A stretch of 64,000 bases of DNA from Bacillus sp. FJAT-44742. Lineage in GTDB: Bacteria > Bacillota > Bacilli > Bacillales > Marinococcaceae. The notes below the pieces were generated by a model. It ran no database searches and was not told the DNA's origin. It saw nothing but the letters and a program-made list of their open reading frames with translations. Shown here one piece after another: positions 30,475-40,600 of this stretch (its first letter is position 1; each line of letters starts with the position of its first letter). The stretch lies in assembly GCF_002797315.1 (NCBI RefSeq), contig NZ_KZ454936.1, positions 1,993,645-2,057,644 of the forward strand, given 5' to 3'. Made by a program: the position numbers and the translations under genes.

Positions 30475-31424
30475 TTTTTGTATCCCCCTTTGGTTAATTG
30501 AAGTACATGATCAAGTACAGCCATTCGTACGGCTACTCCATTTTTCATCTGTTTAAATATGCGTGACCTCTTGCATTCTACCAATTCGTCTGCTATCTCT
30601 ACATTTCTGTTGACCGGCGCAGGGTGCATGATTATGCTGCCTGGTTTCATCAACCTCTCTCTTTTAACAGTCAGGCCATATTTCTGATGAAACTCCTCCA
30701 CCCCTGCTACCATTTGGACCGCGTGCCTTTCATGCTGGATTCTCAGCATCATCATTACATCAGCCATTTCTGCCGCTTCATCCATTGGGATATATCTCCT
30801 GCGGAGCTCACCTTCCATCCACTCTTCCGGACCGCTGACAAAAACGTTGGCTCCCAGTCTTTCCAGGGCTTCTATGTTCGAACGGGCCACACGACTGTGA
30901 CGTACATCGCCAGCAACTACTATGTTTAAATTTATAAAACTCTGAAACTCTTGCTTAATCGTAAGCAGATCTAGCAAAGATTGGGTAGGATGGTGACCGC
31001 AGCCGTCTCCTCCGTTAATGATTGGAATATTAATTTTGCCGGCCAGCTCATCAAAGTAACGATCGGTCTCATGTCGAATCACTACTACATCTGCTCCAAG
31101 ACTTTCAATGGTTTTAACCGTGTCATAAAGAGTCTCGCCTTTTTTTACACTGGATGTATCTGCTTCAAAATTTAATACTTCCAGACCCAGTTTTTTCTCA
31201 GCTGCTTCAAAGCTTAATTTTGTTCTTGTGCTTGGTTCAAAGAATAGATTAGCGGCGAAAACATTTTTTTTCTCGAACCAATAAGGAGTATGTGCAAACT
31301 CTTGAGCGTTTGTAAGAATTTTATCGATTGTCTCTAACGGGAGGTCTGTCATTGTCAAAATATTTTCCGTGGCAGGTTCTGTTACTTTCCCCATCTCTTT
31401 TTGCAATTCAGTTTCAAGCATCAT
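30471..31424 (-). CDS. pyrB: Aspartate carbamoyltransferase catalytic subunit
   Basis: The protein has about 317 residues. Carbamoyl-phosphate site [15 protein letters not shown], second signature [17 protein letters not shown] and [12 protein letters not shown] are present. It joins carbamoyl phosphate and aspartate. There is no regulatory pyrI gene, as normal for Bacillus. Compared with my memory of the B. subtilis protein there is a short N-terminal extension before LTMTDLP. Two adjacent ATGs follow GGAGG; the first is used. Confidence 0.97.
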   Translation of the reverse strand: MMLETELQKEMGKVTEPATENILTMTDLPLETIDKILTNAQEFAHTPYWFEKKNVFAANLFFEPSTRTKLSFEAAEKKLGLEVLNFEADTSSVKKGETLYDTVKTIESLGADVVVIRHETDRYFDELAGKINIPIINGGDGCGHHPTQSLLDLLTIKQEFQSFINLNIVVAGDVRHSRVARSNIEALERLGANVFVSGPEEWMEGELRRRYIPMDEAAEMADVMMMLRIQHERHAVQMVAGVEEFHQKYGLTVKRERLMKPGSIIMHPAPVNRNVEIADELVECKRSRIFKQMKNGVAVRMAVLDHVLQLTKGGYKK

Positions 31425-31462
31425 CTTTCATTCCTCCTTATTTTTGAACTCGCTTTTTTTCT

Positions 31463-31615
31463 ATAAAAAAACCCTGAAGAAGTCATCTTCAGGGTGAATA
31501 GAAGCAGGCGAAAGAAGAGAGGCAGCTTGCCTCGCATAACTTTATCCAGGCAGACCGTGGGCAAACACGGTCTCGTTCCTGGTGCCTGTTTCACCCTTAT
31601 GAGTCTCTCTGTACT
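31463..31615 (-). promoter_or_regulatory. PyrR-dependent attenuator, pyrP-pyrB junction
   Basis: On the minus strand the PyrR-binding loop AGTACAGAGAGACTCATAAG (31594-31615) is followed after about 100 bases by a terminator, ACCCTGAAGA/TCTTCAGGGT with seven T (31463-31495). When UMP-bound PyrR holds the loop, the antiterminator cannot form and transcription stops before pyrB. The loop differs from the usual AGTCCAGAGAGGCT form at the same places that I recall for the third B. subtilis site. Confidence 0.88.
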
Positions 31616-31628
31616 CGATTAAAGGATG

Positions 31629-32963
31629 TTAAGCAGCATTGTCATCATCTTTTAGTTTTTCATCCAGGGAGGCAAACATTGAGTTATTTCCTAGACCATG
31701 TTCTTTTCCTGGAAGAATCAAGTTCAACAAGATGCCGATTATTGTAGCCAGAGCCATTCCGGCGATCTGCACATCATCGGAAACCTGTATAAAGGCGCCT
31801 CCGATACCGATAACCAGGATCACAGAAGAAATAATTAAGTTTCTTTTGATTCCAAAATCAATCTGGTTATCAATCAGCATTCTAAGTCCTGAGGAAGCGA
31901 TGATCCCAAACAACAGGATTGAAATTCCTCCCATTACTGCTGTCGGGATGCTTGCAATCAGCGCTTCAATTTTTCCTATAAAGCCGAAGATCAGTGCAAA
32001 TACTGCTGCCCCACCGACCACAAAAACGCTGAACACTCGAGTGATCGCGAGAACTCCGATGTTCTCTCCGTACGTCGTATTAGGAGGCCCCCCAACAAAG
32101 GAAGCAATCAACGTTGCAACTCCATCTCCCATAATAGAGCGGTGAAGGCCGGGCTTTTTCACCAGGTTCTTTGAAACCACTTTGCTCAGAACCATTTGGT
32201 CTCCTATGTGCTCAGAAAGGGTTACAAGGGCAATCGGAACCATAAGGAAGATAATCGTCCAGGACCAGTCTGGTGTAAAGGTGACAAAGGGTACAACAAA
32301 ATCGGGAGTTCTGATCCACGGTGCTTCCAAAACTGGTGTAAAGTTAACCAGCCCCATAAATACTCCTACCACATACCCGCCGACAATACCGAACAAAATT
32401 GGGATCAGGTTAAAAAATCCTTTAAAGAAAACTGCAGCTACGATCGTTATGGCGAGGGTTATGAGAGCTACACTGAAGTGAGTCATTGGTTCTACAAACT
32501 GTCCAGCCTCACTGTCATAGTTCATCGCCATTTCAATCGCCGTGCCTGCAAGCCCAAGCCCTATGACCATAATAACGGGCCCCACCACAATCGGCGGAAG
32601 AAGTTTGATGAGCCAGTTGACACCAGTCGCTTTGATTAAGAGGGCAGTCAGTCCGTAAACAATACCTGCCATAAACGTTCCAATCATCACACCTTCCGGC
32701 CCTCCGATAGCCATCGCTGAAATGATCGGCATGATAAAGGCAAAGGAAGATCCCAGGTAAGCAGGTACCTGACCTTTCGTGACAACAAGATAAGCAAGGG
32801 TCCCCAGACCGCTGGATACTAATGCGACGGCCGGACTAAGACCTGTTAATATCGGTACGAGTATGGTGGCTCCGAACATTGCAAATAAGTGCTGCATGCT
32901 TAAAATAATCCAGTAATTCCATTTTGGGATTTCTCTGATGCCTATCTCTCTTTTGTTTCCCAT
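31629..32963 (-). CDS. pyrP: Uracil permease
   Basis: The protein has 444 residues of the nucleobase:cation symporter-2 family with about 12-14 hydrophobic segments. It starts MGNKREIGIREIPKWNYWI and contains QHLFAMFGATILVP, the substrate-binding region VTLSEHIGDQM and the family motif GGPPNTTYGENIGVLAITRVFS. It imports uracil. The ATG at 32963 follows GGAGGAGACTTAC; a GTG five codons upstream lies inside the ribosome site. It is flanked on both sides by PyrR attenuators. Confidence 0.96.
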   Translation of the reverse strand: MGNKREIGIREIPKWNYWIILSMQHLFAMFGATILVPILTGLSPAVALVSSGLGTLAYLVVTKGQVPAYLGSSFAFIMPIISAMAIGGPEGVMIGTFMAGIVYGLTALLIKATGVNWLIKLLPPIVVGPVIMVIGLGLAGTAIEMAMNYDSEAGQFVEPMTHFSVALITLAITIVAAVFFKGFFNLIPILFGIVGGYVVGVFMGLVNFTPVLEAPWIRTPDFVVPFVTFTPDWSWTIIFLMVPIALVTLSEHIGDQMVLSKVVSKNLVKKPGLHRSIMGDGVATLIASFVGGPPNTTYGENIGVLAITRVFSVFVVGGAAVFALIFGFIGKIEALIASIPTAVMGGISILLFGIIASSGLRMLIDNQIDFGIKRNLIISSVILVIGIGGAFIQVSDDVQIAGMALATIIGILLNLILPGKEHGLGNNSMFASLDEKLKDDDNAA

Positions 32964-33046
32964 GTAAGTCTCCTCCACTCCTGATTTGATCTCTTTCTTA
33001 TACGATGGTATTTTGGACGTTTAGATATTCTGGAGAACTGTTTCCA

Positions 33047-33141
33047 TAAAAAAACTCTTTGCAGAGAGCAAAGAGGGCACAGGGGGCCATCACCATAACA
33101 GGGATGGCTGCATCATGCCTCTTTTCAGACTCTCTGGACTG
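33047..33141 (-). promoter_or_regulatory. PyrR-dependent attenuator, pyrR-pyrP junction
   Basis: The binding loop CAGTCCAGAGAGTCTGAAAA (33118-33141 region) is followed by the terminator CTCTTTGC/GCAAAGAG with seven T (33047-33075). It lies between the pyrR stop and the pyrP start and works like the other two sites. Confidence 0.9.
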
Positions 33142-33161
33142 CATTAAAAGAGGTTCTTTAT

Positions 33162-33731
<570 letters not shown>

Positions 33732-33756
33732 CTAGTTTCTGCAAGGAATGGCCATT

Positions 33757-33891
33757 AAAAAATCCTCCCGTCCGATTGGACGAGAGGATGGTTAATAACA
33801 TCGCATTAATCCCTGGTAGTTCCGGGACGTTCCCCCTGGTCATTACTGGCAGGGAATACATGCACCATTTCCTTCTCAGCCTCACAGGACT
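33757..33891 (-). promoter_or_regulatory. PyrR-dependent attenuator in the pyrR leader
   Basis: The binding loop AGTCCTGTGAGGCTGAGAAG (33871-33891) is followed by the terminator ATCCTC-CGTCC/GGACG-GAGGAT with six T (33757-33789). The loop keeps the AGTCC, GAGGCT and GAAGG blocks of the Bacillus consensus. Confidence 0.9.
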
Positions 33892-33926
33892 GTAATTAAA
33901 GGTGGTTCGTATTTGATTCTTTCGTT

Positions 33927-33955
33927 AGTATGACAAAAGTATACAAGAAAGTCAA
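33927..33955 (-). promoter_or_regulatory. SigA promoter of the pyr operon
   Basis: On the minus strand TTGACT (33955-33950) and CATACT (33932-33927) are 17 bases apart. The -35 box contains the TGA stop codon of rluD, so the promoter begins inside the upstream gene. The start point falls shortly upstream of the first PyrR loop. Confidence 0.75.
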
Positions 33956-34869
33956 GATTTTTTTCTCAGATCGTCCAGTAGGCCCTCCATATCTTCAGGC
34001 ATAGGAGCTTCCCACTCCATGTATTCCTCTTTTGAGGGATGTACAAAGCCAAGGCGGGCTGCATGTAGAGCCTGACCGCTTATGGGCAGCGTATTACGAT
34101 GCCCATACTTAGGGTCCCCTGCAACAGCATGCCCAATGTATTGCAAATGAACTCTAATCTGGTGTGTCCGTCCTGTTTCGAGCCTGCATTCAAGAAACGT
34201 ATAGTTCCCAAAACGTTCTATTACGTTAAAGTGAGTCACTGCATCCTTTGCATTTATATCAGTGACCGTCATTTTCTGCCTGTCCATTGGATCCCTTCCA
34301 ATAGGGGCGTCAACCGTTCCATGCTCATGAGGAATATTGCCATGAACAATTGTTTTGTAAATTCTTTCTGTTTTTTTATCTTTCAGTTGACGGCTAAGGT
34401 GTTCATGGGCTTTGTCGTTTTTTGCGGCCACAAGCACTCCCGATGTGTCCTTATCGATGCGGTGGACAATACCCGGCCTGATTTCACCATTAATGCCTGA
34501 CAGATCTTTACAGTGGTACATTAACGCGTTCACAAGCGTTCCCCCGGGATGCCCAGGTGCCGGGTGGACAACCATCCCCCGAGGCTTATTGACAACAATC
34601 ACATCATCATCTTCATAAAGGATACCAAGAGGTATGTTTTCTGGAACAATATCTATTTCTTCTGGTTCCTTAGGATACACGACGACTTCATCACCTGACT
34701 GTACTTTATAGTTACTTTTAGCCGCCTTGCCATTTACTTCAATACGCCCTTCTTTTGCCCACTCCTGGATGATCGTACGTGACCATTCTCCGTGCAGCTT
34801 AACAATTGTCTTATCTAATCGCTCCTTATTGTGTTCTTCAGAAATCACCCATTTTGTTTCTTCCATCAT
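33952..34869 (-). CDS. rluD: 23S rRNA pseudouridine synthase RluD family (YlyB)
   Basis: The protein has 305 residues: an N-terminal S4 RNA-binding domain (RLDKTIVKLHGEWSRTIIQEW) and a RluA-type catalytic domain with GIVHRIDKDTSGVLVAAK, whose Asp is the nucleophile, followed by TEYK-type KKTERIYKTIV and LECRLETGRTHQIRVHL. RluA/RluD-type enzymes modify helix 69 of 23S rRNA; exact target uridines cannot be told from sequence. The ATG follows the lspA stop without a gap. Confidence 0.95.
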   Translation of the reverse strand: MMEETKWVISEEHNKERLDKTIVKLHGEWSRTIIQEWAKEGRIEVNGKAAKSNYKVQSGDEVVVYPKEPEEIDIVPENIPLGILYEDDDVIVVNKPRGMVVHPAPGHPGGTLVNALMYHCKDLSGINGEIRPGIVHRIDKDTSGVLVAAKNDKAHEHLSRQLKDKKTERIYKTIVHGNIPHEHGTVDAPIGRDPMDRQKMTVTDINAKDAVTHFNVIERFGNYTFLECRLETGRTHQIRVHLQYIGHAVAGDPKYGHRNTLPISGQALHAARLGFVHPSKEEYMEWEAPMPEDMEGLLDDLRKKS

Positions 34870-35343
34870 TTATGCTTGCTCCTTTTTCTCTTTTCGTTCA
34901 TCTGCCATCATTTTGATAATCAAAGCGATTACACCTACGACGAGAGCCGAATCCGCTACATTAAAAATCGGGAAGTTATAAGCAAAGATATAAACATCCA
35001 TGAAATCAATAACTTCTCCTCTGAAGAGACGATCGATGAAATTCCCGATCGCACCGCCTAGCACTAAACCTAGTGGAAGGCCGATCCATATGCTTTCTTT
35101 ACCATACTTTTGCATGTAATAAAAGATAGCAATGACCACTCCGACGGTTATAATAAAGAATAACCACATTTGCCCTTGAAGTATACCAAAAGCAGCTCCT
35201 TGATTACGGTGGGAAGTTAAATATGCTAACCCTTCAATTAACGGAATGCTTTCCCCTATTTCCATATGTACGTCCACTAAGTACTTTGTCCATTGGTCAA
35301 GGCCGATAATTACCAGCGCCAGGACATAATAAAAGAGTATCAT
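34870..35343 (-). CDS. lspA: Prolipoprotein signal peptidase II
   Basis: The protein has 157 residues with four membrane helices. Catalytic aspartates are in GGAIGNFIDRLFRGEVIDFMDV and FPIFNVADSALVVGV, the two conserved boxes of LspA. It cleaves diacylglyceryl-modified prolipoproteins. The ATG at 35343 follows GAGGAGAAGCAGACA; a 33-codon longer frame upstream encodes nothing LspA-like. Confidence 0.96.
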   Translation of the reverse strand: MILFYYVLALVIIGLDQWTKYLVDVHMEIGESIPLIEGLAYLTSHRNQGAAFGILQGQMWLFFIITVGVVIAIFYYMQKYGKESIWIGLPLGLVLGGAIGNFIDRLFRGEVIDFMDVYIFAYNFPIFNVADSALVVGVIALIIKMMADERKEKKEQA

Positions 35344-35440
35344 TGTCTGCTTCTCCTCATTTCCCAGTCTATGTATGTATGGGAAAGGCCGAGGCAATTC
35401 CCGACCTTGTGGCACATGCTCAAAACAGCCTACTTTAAGC

Positions 35441-35469
35441 ATTTTAGCATAAAAGAAATGAAACGGTAA
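35441..35469 (-). promoter_or_regulatory. Probable SigA promoter upstream of lspA
   Basis: On the minus strand TTACCG (35469-35464), a 17-base spacer ending TGC, and TAAAAT (35446-35441). The extended -10 supports the weak -35 box. It lies about 100 bases before lspA. Confidence 0.5.
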
Positions 35470-35543
35470 ATGTAACCTTATTTTATTTTGCTCTTGTACG
35501 AGAAAAGAATGAAAACTTGTACGGAAAAGTCTGTTTTAGATTT

Positions 35544-35765
35544 TTATTGTAGCTGGGTTAGCTTTTCGATTATACTTGTAACTTTTTCCCATTCTTGCTG
35601 GCGCCCTACCTGTAAAAGGGATGCTTTATGCTTTTCAAATTCCCTCATTGTGCTAATTTTGGCTTCCTCTTTCCCGCTGACTGTTCCGATTCCTTCACCA
35701 GCCCCCTGCCGTTCCAGTTCCTTTCTTCTTGCTTCAAGCATCAGAGAATACCAATCAGTGTTCAT
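35544..35765 (-). CDS. Unrecognised small charged protein (73 residues) between ileS and lspA
   Basis: The frame starts MNTDWYSLMLEARRKELERQ, after AAAGGTGAAGCAA, and ends with EKVTSIIEKLTQLQ. It is rich in Glu, Lys, Arg and Gln, has no cysteine, no signal peptide and no membrane segment, and looks largely helical. I do not recognise the family. In B. subtilis this slot holds ylyA, a longer zinc-finger DksA-like protein; nothing here resembles it. The gene stands between the ileS terminator and the lspA promoter, so it is its own small unit. A tandem near-repeat lies just upstream. Confidence 0.6.
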   Translation of the reverse strand: MNTDWYSLMLEARRKELERQGAGEGIGTVSGKEEAKISTMREFEKHKASLLQVGRQQEWEKVTSIIEKLTQLQ

Positions 35766-35808
35766 TTGCTTCACCTTTCTCTTCGCTCTCTTTTTTAAGG
35801 TAAGCTGA

Positions 35809-35834
35809 ACACCGTAATTTACACAGCGTAATTT
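35809..35834. repeat. Tandem 12-base near-repeat upstream of the 73-residue gene
   Basis: ACACCGTAATTT (35809-35820) and ACAGCGTAATTT (35823-35834) differ at one base and are offset by 14 bases. The position, about 45-70 bases upstream of the start codon, would suit a transcription-factor site. Function is unknown. Confidence 0.35.
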
Positions 35835-35880
35835 TTCCCTCCCTCCTCACTATTTTCAATTCCTTTATTTAAATATATAT

Positions 35881-35916
35881 GAAAAGCCCCTGTTCTCATG
35901 AGAAACAGGGGCTTTC
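35881..35916 (-). terminator. Terminator after ileS
   Basis: GAAAAGCCCCTGTT and AACAGGGGCTTTC form a stem of about 13 bp with a short loop containing TCTCATGAGA. It lies about 50 bases after the ileS stop and ends in TTTT on the minus strand. Confidence 0.85.
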
Positions 35917-35964
35917 ACTGGCAGGTAAAACGAAGGCAAGTTATCCTTTGATGCCTATCATGGG

Positions 35965-38736
35965 TTATTCATCTTCTGCATAATTTTCTTTAACAATCGT
36001 AGCGCAGGAATCACAGAGCTCAGGATATTTTTCTTGAGCACCTACCGTTTTAGTAACAGTCCAGCAGCGCTCACAAGTCTCTCCGTCAGCTGGTCGGACT
36101 GCGATTGCCAAATGCTCATGAATTTCTGAATCCTCTGGTGCTTCATCTTTCGTTCCGTCAATGACAGCTTCTGAAACGATAAACAAACGAGTCAGTTCCC
36201 CAGCACCTTCAAGCACCGTTTTCGCGTCTTCAGTAGGATAAAGAGAAATGGAAGCAGTTAAAGACTTTCCGATTACTTTTTGGTTTCTGGCATTTTCAAG
36301 AGCCTTTAACACTTGATCGCGGATGCTCATGATTGTGCCCCATTTTTCCTTTAGCTGATCACTTTCAGGTAAGACCTCTGCGTCTGGAAGATCAGTAAGC
36401 TGGACACTTTCCTCTTCAACCCCTGGAATGAACTCCCATACTTCATCTGCTGTATGAGAGAGGATTGGAGAAGAGAGTTTTACAAGACTCACGAGCACAT
36501 CATACATTACCGTCTGAATCGCTCTTCTGGATAAAGCATCTTCTGCTTCAATATATAACGTATCTTTTGCAATATCCATGTAAAAGGAGCTTAAATCAAT
36601 GGTGCAGAAGTTATGCAGGGCATGGTATACCGTAGAAAACTGGTACTCCTCATACCCTTTTTTCACCTGGCCGATAAGATCGTTTAATTTTACCAGAATA
36701 TAGCGGTCCATTTCAGGAAGCTTCTCATATGAAACCCGATCTTTCGCTGGATCAAAATCGTGAAGGTTTCCAAGCAAAAATCGGAATGTATTGCGGATTT
36801 TACGATAGGTTTCAGCAACCTGCTTTAAAATCTTATCTGATATACGAACATCTGCCTGATAATCTACTGAAGCTACCCACAGACGAAGAATATCTGCTCC
36901 AAGCTGGTTCATTACTTTGTTAGGAATCACAACGTTACCGAGTGACTTACTCATTTTTTTACCGTCCCCATCCAATGCAAATCCGTGGCTGAGAACACCT
37001 TTATAAGGCGCTTCTCCAGACACTGCCACACTTGTGGACAAGGAGGAGTTAAACCATCCTCTATATTGGTCAGAACCCTCTAAATAAAGATCTGCCGGAC
37101 GCTGAAGTTCTTCGTTTTCCACTAAAACAGCCTGGTGGGATGAGCCACTGTCAAACCAAACGTCCATAATATCCATCTCACGAGTAAAGTTTCCATTTGG
37201 ACTTTTAGAAGAAGTGAAACCTTCTGGCAGAAGATCTTTTGTTTCCCACTCAAACCAAATGTTAGAGCCATGTTCCCGGAAAAGCTGGGATACATGATTG
37301 ATTGTCTCATCAGTTACAATTTCTTCTCCATTTTCCTCATAAAATATTGGAATTGGAACTCCCCACGCTCTCTGGCGGGAAATACACCAGTCTCCCCGAT
37401 CCCTGACCATATTATGAAGCCTTGTTTCTCCCCATTCCGGAACCCATTTCACCTTTTTCACTGCCGAAATCAAGTCTTCTCGGAAATCTTTAATGGAGGC
37501 GAACCATTGGGCAGTGGCTCTGAAAATAACAGGTTTCTTTGTGCGCCAGTCATGTGGATATGAGTGAGTGATAAAGGTCAGCTTTAATAAAGCCCCAAGT
37601 TCTTCAAGCTTTTGGGTAATCGGTTTGTTCGCTTCATCATAAAAGAGCCCTTCAAACCCGGGAGCTTCCTCAGTGAAAACCCCTTTATCATCCACAGGAC
37701 AAAGAGTCTCCAGCCCATATTGCTGACCTACAATGTAGTCATCTTCCCCGTGACCAGGGGCAGTGTGGACGCATCCTGTTCCAGCATCAAGAGTTACATG
37801 TTCTCCAAGGATTACAAGTGAATTTCTGCCGTAAATAGGGTGTGTTGTCATCACATGTTCCAATTCTCTTCCTTGGACTGTCTTTATCACTTCAGTATCT
37901 TCCCAGCCAATTTCTTTCTCGATTGTCTCTAGAAGCCCGGAAGCTACGACATATTTTTCTTCTCCTACTTTGACAACACTGTATTCAAGTTCAGGATGAA
38001 CTGTAATGGCTAGATTCGCAGGAATGGTCCAAGGGGTAGTGGTCCAAATAACGAACTTTTCATCACCTTCAAGGACTCCTTTTCCATCTGTTACTGCAAA
38101 GGACACATAAATGGACGGTGAACGTTTATCATGGTATTCAATCTCCGCTTCTGCCAGTGCAGACTCAGAGGAAGGCGACCAGTAGACTGGTTTTTTCCCC
38201 TTGTAAATGTACCCTTTTTTGGCCATATCACCAAATACTTTGATTTGCTGGGCTTCATATTCCTTTGTGAGAGTAACATAAGGATTTTCCCAGTCTCCTC
38301 TTACTCCAAGCCGCTTAAATTGTTCCCGTTGACGGTCGATCTGTTCCATCGCATAGTCAGCGCAAGCTTTGCGAAATTCAGCGACAGACATTTTTTTTCG
38401 GTTGACCTTTTTGTTTTTCGTTAACGCTGTTTCAATAGGAAGTCCGTGAGTATCCCAGCCAGGTACATACGGTGCATGAAACCCGCTTACAGACTTATAG
38501 CGGACAATAATGTCCTTTAGTACCTTATTTAATGCATGGCCCATATGAATGTCACCATTGGCATACGGCGGGCCATCATGCAGAACAAAAAGGGGACGGC
38601 CTTTCGTGCGTTCCTGCACTTTTTCGTATATATTCTGCTCTTCCCATTTTAATTGTCGTTCTGGTTCCCGATTTGGAAGGTTTCCTTTCATCGGAAATTC
38701 AGTTTTCGGCATTCGTAATGTATCTTTATAACTCAT
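35965..38736 (-). CDS. ileS: Isoleucyl-tRNA synthetase
   Basis: The protein has 923 residues, starting [20 protein letters not shown]. The class I signatures are [17 protein letters not shown] (HIGH variant) and [13 protein letters not shown] (KMSKS). The CP1 editing domain includes [13 protein letters not shown]-terminal zinc site has CERCW and CDSCA, as in the bacterial type. It charges tRNA-Ile. The ATG at 38736 follows GGAGG by nine bases. A T-box leader controls it. Confidence 0.98.
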   Translation of the reverse strand: MSYKDTLRMPKTEFPMKGNLPNREPERQLKWEEQNIYEKVQERTKGRPLFVLHDGPPYANGDIHMGHALNKVLKDIIVRYKSVSGFHAPYVPGWDTHGLPIETALTKNKKVNRKKMSVAEFRKACADYAMEQIDRQREQFKRLGVRGDWENPYVTLTKEYEAQQIKVFGDMAKKGYIYKGKKPVYWSPSSESALAEAEIEYHDKRSPSIYVSFAVTDGKGVLEGDEKFVIWTTTPWTIPANLAITVHPELEYSVVKVGEEKYVVASGLLETIEKEIGWEDTEVIKTVQGRELEHVMTTHPIYGRNSLVILGEHVTLDAGTGCVHTAPGHGEDDYIVGQQYGLETLCPVDDKGVFTEEAPGFEGLFYDEANKPITQKLEELGALLKLTFITHSYPHDWRTKKPVIFRATAQWFASIKDFREDLISAVKKVKWVPEWGETRLHNMVRDRGDWCISRQRAWGVPIPIFYEENGEEIVTDETINHVSQLFREHGSNIWFEWETKDLLPEGFTSSKSPNGNFTREMDIMDVWFDSGSSHQAVLVENEELQRPADLYLEGSDQYRGWFNSSLSTSVAVSGEAPYKGVLSHGFALDGDGKKMSKSLGNVVIPNKVMNQLGADILRLWVASVDYQADVRISDKILKQVAETYRKIRNTFRFLLGNLHDFDPAKDRVSYEKLPEMDRYILVKLNDLIGQVKKGYEEYQFSTVYHALHNFCTIDLSSFYMDIAKDTLYIEAEDALSRRAIQTVMYDVLVSLVKLSSPILSHTADEVWEFIPGVEEESVQLTDLPDAEVLPESDQLKEKWGTIMSIRDQVLKALENARNQKVIGKSLTASISLYPTEDAKTVLEGAGELTRLFIVSEAVIDGTKDEAPEDSEIHEHLAIAVRPADGETCERCWTVTKTVGAQEKYPELCDSCATIVKENYAEDE

Positions 38737-38862
38737 TACTTTTTTCCTCCTCATTTAAAATAAACAAGCGATCATTAAGAGATGAAAGCAAATATCCTGG
38801 AAACAAATTCTTTGTGAAAGGTGTACTAACAATAATTATAGTTGAGTGATCTTTTATCCATA

Positions 38863-39180
38863 AAAAAAAGACCTCCTTCGTCCCGGGTATAGGGACGAGA
38901 AGGTCTCGCGGTACCACCCTAATGACCTGCTTTATGCAGTCACTTCATTGTAATATCGGCTTTCACCGCTGGAACCTAACCAATGTTTCGGCACCAGAAC
39001 TCCAGGGTGATGTCCGCAGCTGTTCCTGTCACCAGGCTTCCACCATCCCCAGCTCGCTATCGAAGGAAGACAGCACGGCACGTCCCTTTCAACGTCTTGT
39101 TACCTGCTATGATACTTAGTGTCTGCTTTACAGAACGTAAGCATGATAGAGGGATATTCATTTATCATTCTCATGGTTTT
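38863..39180 (-). promoter_or_regulatory. T-box riboswitch leader of ileS
   Basis: On the minus strand the T-box motif AGGGTGGTACCGCG (about 38921-38908) is followed by the terminator GAGACCTTCTCGTCCC / GGGACGAAGGAGGTC with eight T (38863-38906). Upstream Stem I features include GGTGGAAGCC, and the specifier codon is ATC (39011-39009, in GACATCACCC), which reads isoleucine. Uncharged tRNA-Ile pairs with the specifier and T-box, forming the antiterminator. The leader is about 320 bases and fills the divIVA-ileS gap. Confidence 0.92.
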
Positions 39181-39185
39181 GTCAA

Positions 39186-39215
39186 ATTATAGAACAATCA
39201 TAATCGAGAAGTCAA
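39186..39215 (-). promoter_or_regulatory. SigA promoter of ileS
   Basis: On the minus strand TTGACT (39215-39210), an 18-base spacer, and TATAAT (39191-39186). It starts 13 bases after the divIVA stop and drives the T-box leader. Confidence 0.8.
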
Positions 39216-39227
39216 GTGGGGTATTCT

Positions 39228-39731
39228 TTACTCTTCCCCCGGAGAAGAAGACTCAAGCTCTTCTTCCATTGATCTCGCTAATTCATCCCAATCGTCATTA
39301 TGTAACATTTCAAGCTGGGCTTCAATAAGCATCTTGAATCTCATGCGGTACACTGATGCCTGCTTTTTCAGTTCTTCAATTTCCAATGAAATCTTTCTTG
39401 ATTTGGAGAGAGCATCATTAATAATTCGGTCTGCATTTTTCTCCGCTTCTTTCACAATCAGCTGAGCTTCTTTTTTAGAATTTCTACGTACTTCTTCAGC
39501 TGATTCCTGTGCTACAAGAATGGATTTATTTAACGTTTCTTCAATGTTAGAAAAATGTTCAAGTCGTCCTTCTAGTTCATCCACCTTTTCAAACAGTTCA
39601 TTTTTCTCACGAATAACAGTTTCATAATCTTTAATAACTTGATCCAGAAATTCATTTACCTCGTCTTCATCATATCCGCGAAAACCTCTTGTAAACTCTT
39701 TATTGTGAATATCTAAGGGAGTTAACGGCAA
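39228..39731 (-). CDS. divIVA: Cell-pole and division-site protein DivIVA
   Basis: The protein has 167 residues. The N-terminal membrane-binding part reads [20 protein letters not shown] and [16 protein letters not shown], followed by long coiled coil and an acidic tail. DivIVA recognises negative membrane curvature and positions Min proteins and the sporulation chromosome anchor. The best start is a TTG (39731): GGAGG lies eight bases before it and it gives the family MPLTP start, whereas the GTG three codons upstream abuts the ribosome site. Confidence 0.95.
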   Translation of the reverse strand: MPLTPLDIHNKEFTRGFRGYDEDEVNEFLDQVIKDYETVIREKNELFEKVDELEGRLEHFSNIEETLNKSILVAQESAEEVRRNSKKEAQLIVKEAEKNADRIINDALSKSRKISLEIEELKKQASVYRMRFKMLIEAQLEMLHNDDWDELARSMEEELESSSPGEE

Positions 39732-39790
39732 AAGAAGCACCTCCGTGACTTAATTGATTAACTGATGTTACTTTTTTCGACAATTACATG

Positions 39791-39816
39791 TAAAAACCCT
39801 TCTTTTCTATGAAGGA
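39791..39816 (-). terminator. Weak hairpin at the end of ylmH
   Basis: TCCTTC and GAAGGG form a short stem overlapping the ylmH stop codon, followed by TTTTT on the minus strand. It may reduce read-through into divIVA. Confidence 0.4.
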
Positions 39817-40589
39817 TCCTGTTTTTTCCCATAGCTAACGCGCCATTTATCTTTTTTTGACTTTCCTTCCACTGTAAGCAGTTTCCTGCGGCCAAGTCCT
39901 CTTACTGATAGATAATCTCCTTCATTTACTAGAAACGAGGGCTGATCTGCAATTCTCCAGTTGACCTTGACTCTTTTTCCATCAATGTAGGGTACGACTT
40001 TACTTCGAGATAAGCGGTACATTTCCGCTAAAAGGACATCAAGACGCAAAGAAGAGACAGTAGTGGACACTTCTTCCCATTCCTCTCTGACAGGAATTGC
40101 ATCTTCTAACGAAACAGAGTGGAGTTGAATGGATGCAGATGCAACTTTTGTAAAATTCATTTCTACAAAAGAAGCAATTTCTTCTGCAACTGCTATCTGA
40201 ATTCTTTGTGCCTGTAATATGATGTCCCCAAATTTTTCCCGCTTTACCCCCAGGCCCAGCAAGGAACCCAGAACATCTCTATGACCGACAGAAACAAATT
40301 TAACAGGATAATCCAGCTCATAAATTCTAATGTGAAATTGATCCTGTTCCGGGGCTTCATAAAAGGGAAACAGCAAGGCTCTTTTCCTTTCAGAACCTTG
40401 AGGCCCCCCGAAAAATTCAAGTTTGACTACTTCATCATTGCCAATTATAGATCTCAAAATATCCTGTTCTCTTGGATCTAAAAAATCAGTCAGCTTCGAT
40501 TCATAACGCGTTCCCACTTGTTCTTTCCATTCACTGGCCTGTTCCACAAAAGGCCGCTCTTCTTTTCGAAAATGTTCGTATAGTACCAT
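39807..40589 (-). CDS. ylmH: YlmH, S4-domain RNA-binding protein
   Basis: The protein has 260 residues. N-terminal two thirds form the YlmH/RqcP2-type domain (FLDPREQDILRSI, FFGGPQGSERKRALLFP, LGSLLGLGVKREKFGDI); the C-terminal part is an S4 domain (LRLDVLLAEMYRLSRSKV, DYLSVRGLGRRKLL). Related proteins bind the peptidyl-tRNA/50S complex in ribosome rescue (RqcP2 family, known from literature). The position between ylmG and divIVA is conserved. Confidence 0.93.
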   Translation of the reverse strand: MVLYEHFRKEERPFVEQASEWKEQVGTRYESKLTDFLDPREQDILRSIIGNDEVVKLEFFGGPQGSERKRALLFPFYEAPEQDQFHIRIYELDYPVKFVSVGHRDVLGSLLGLGVKREKFGDIILQAQRIQIAVAEEIASFVEMNFTKVASASIQLHSVSLEDAIPVREEWEEVSTTVSSLRLDVLLAEMYRLSRSKVVPYIDGKRVKVNWRIADQPSFLVNEGDYLSVRGLGRRKLLTVEGKSKKDKWRVSYGKKQDPS

Positions 40590-40600
40590 AAAGAACCTCC

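Noticed and set aside
31639-32145. 168-codon plus-strand open frame inside pyrP
   Set aside because: It is antisense to a conserved permease; the low-complexity Ile/Pro/Thr translation is the mirror of membrane codons.
35488-35808. 106-codon plus-strand frame opposite the 73-residue gene
   Set aside because: No ribosome site and no plausible promoter; the minus-strand frame has a ribosome site and better protein character.
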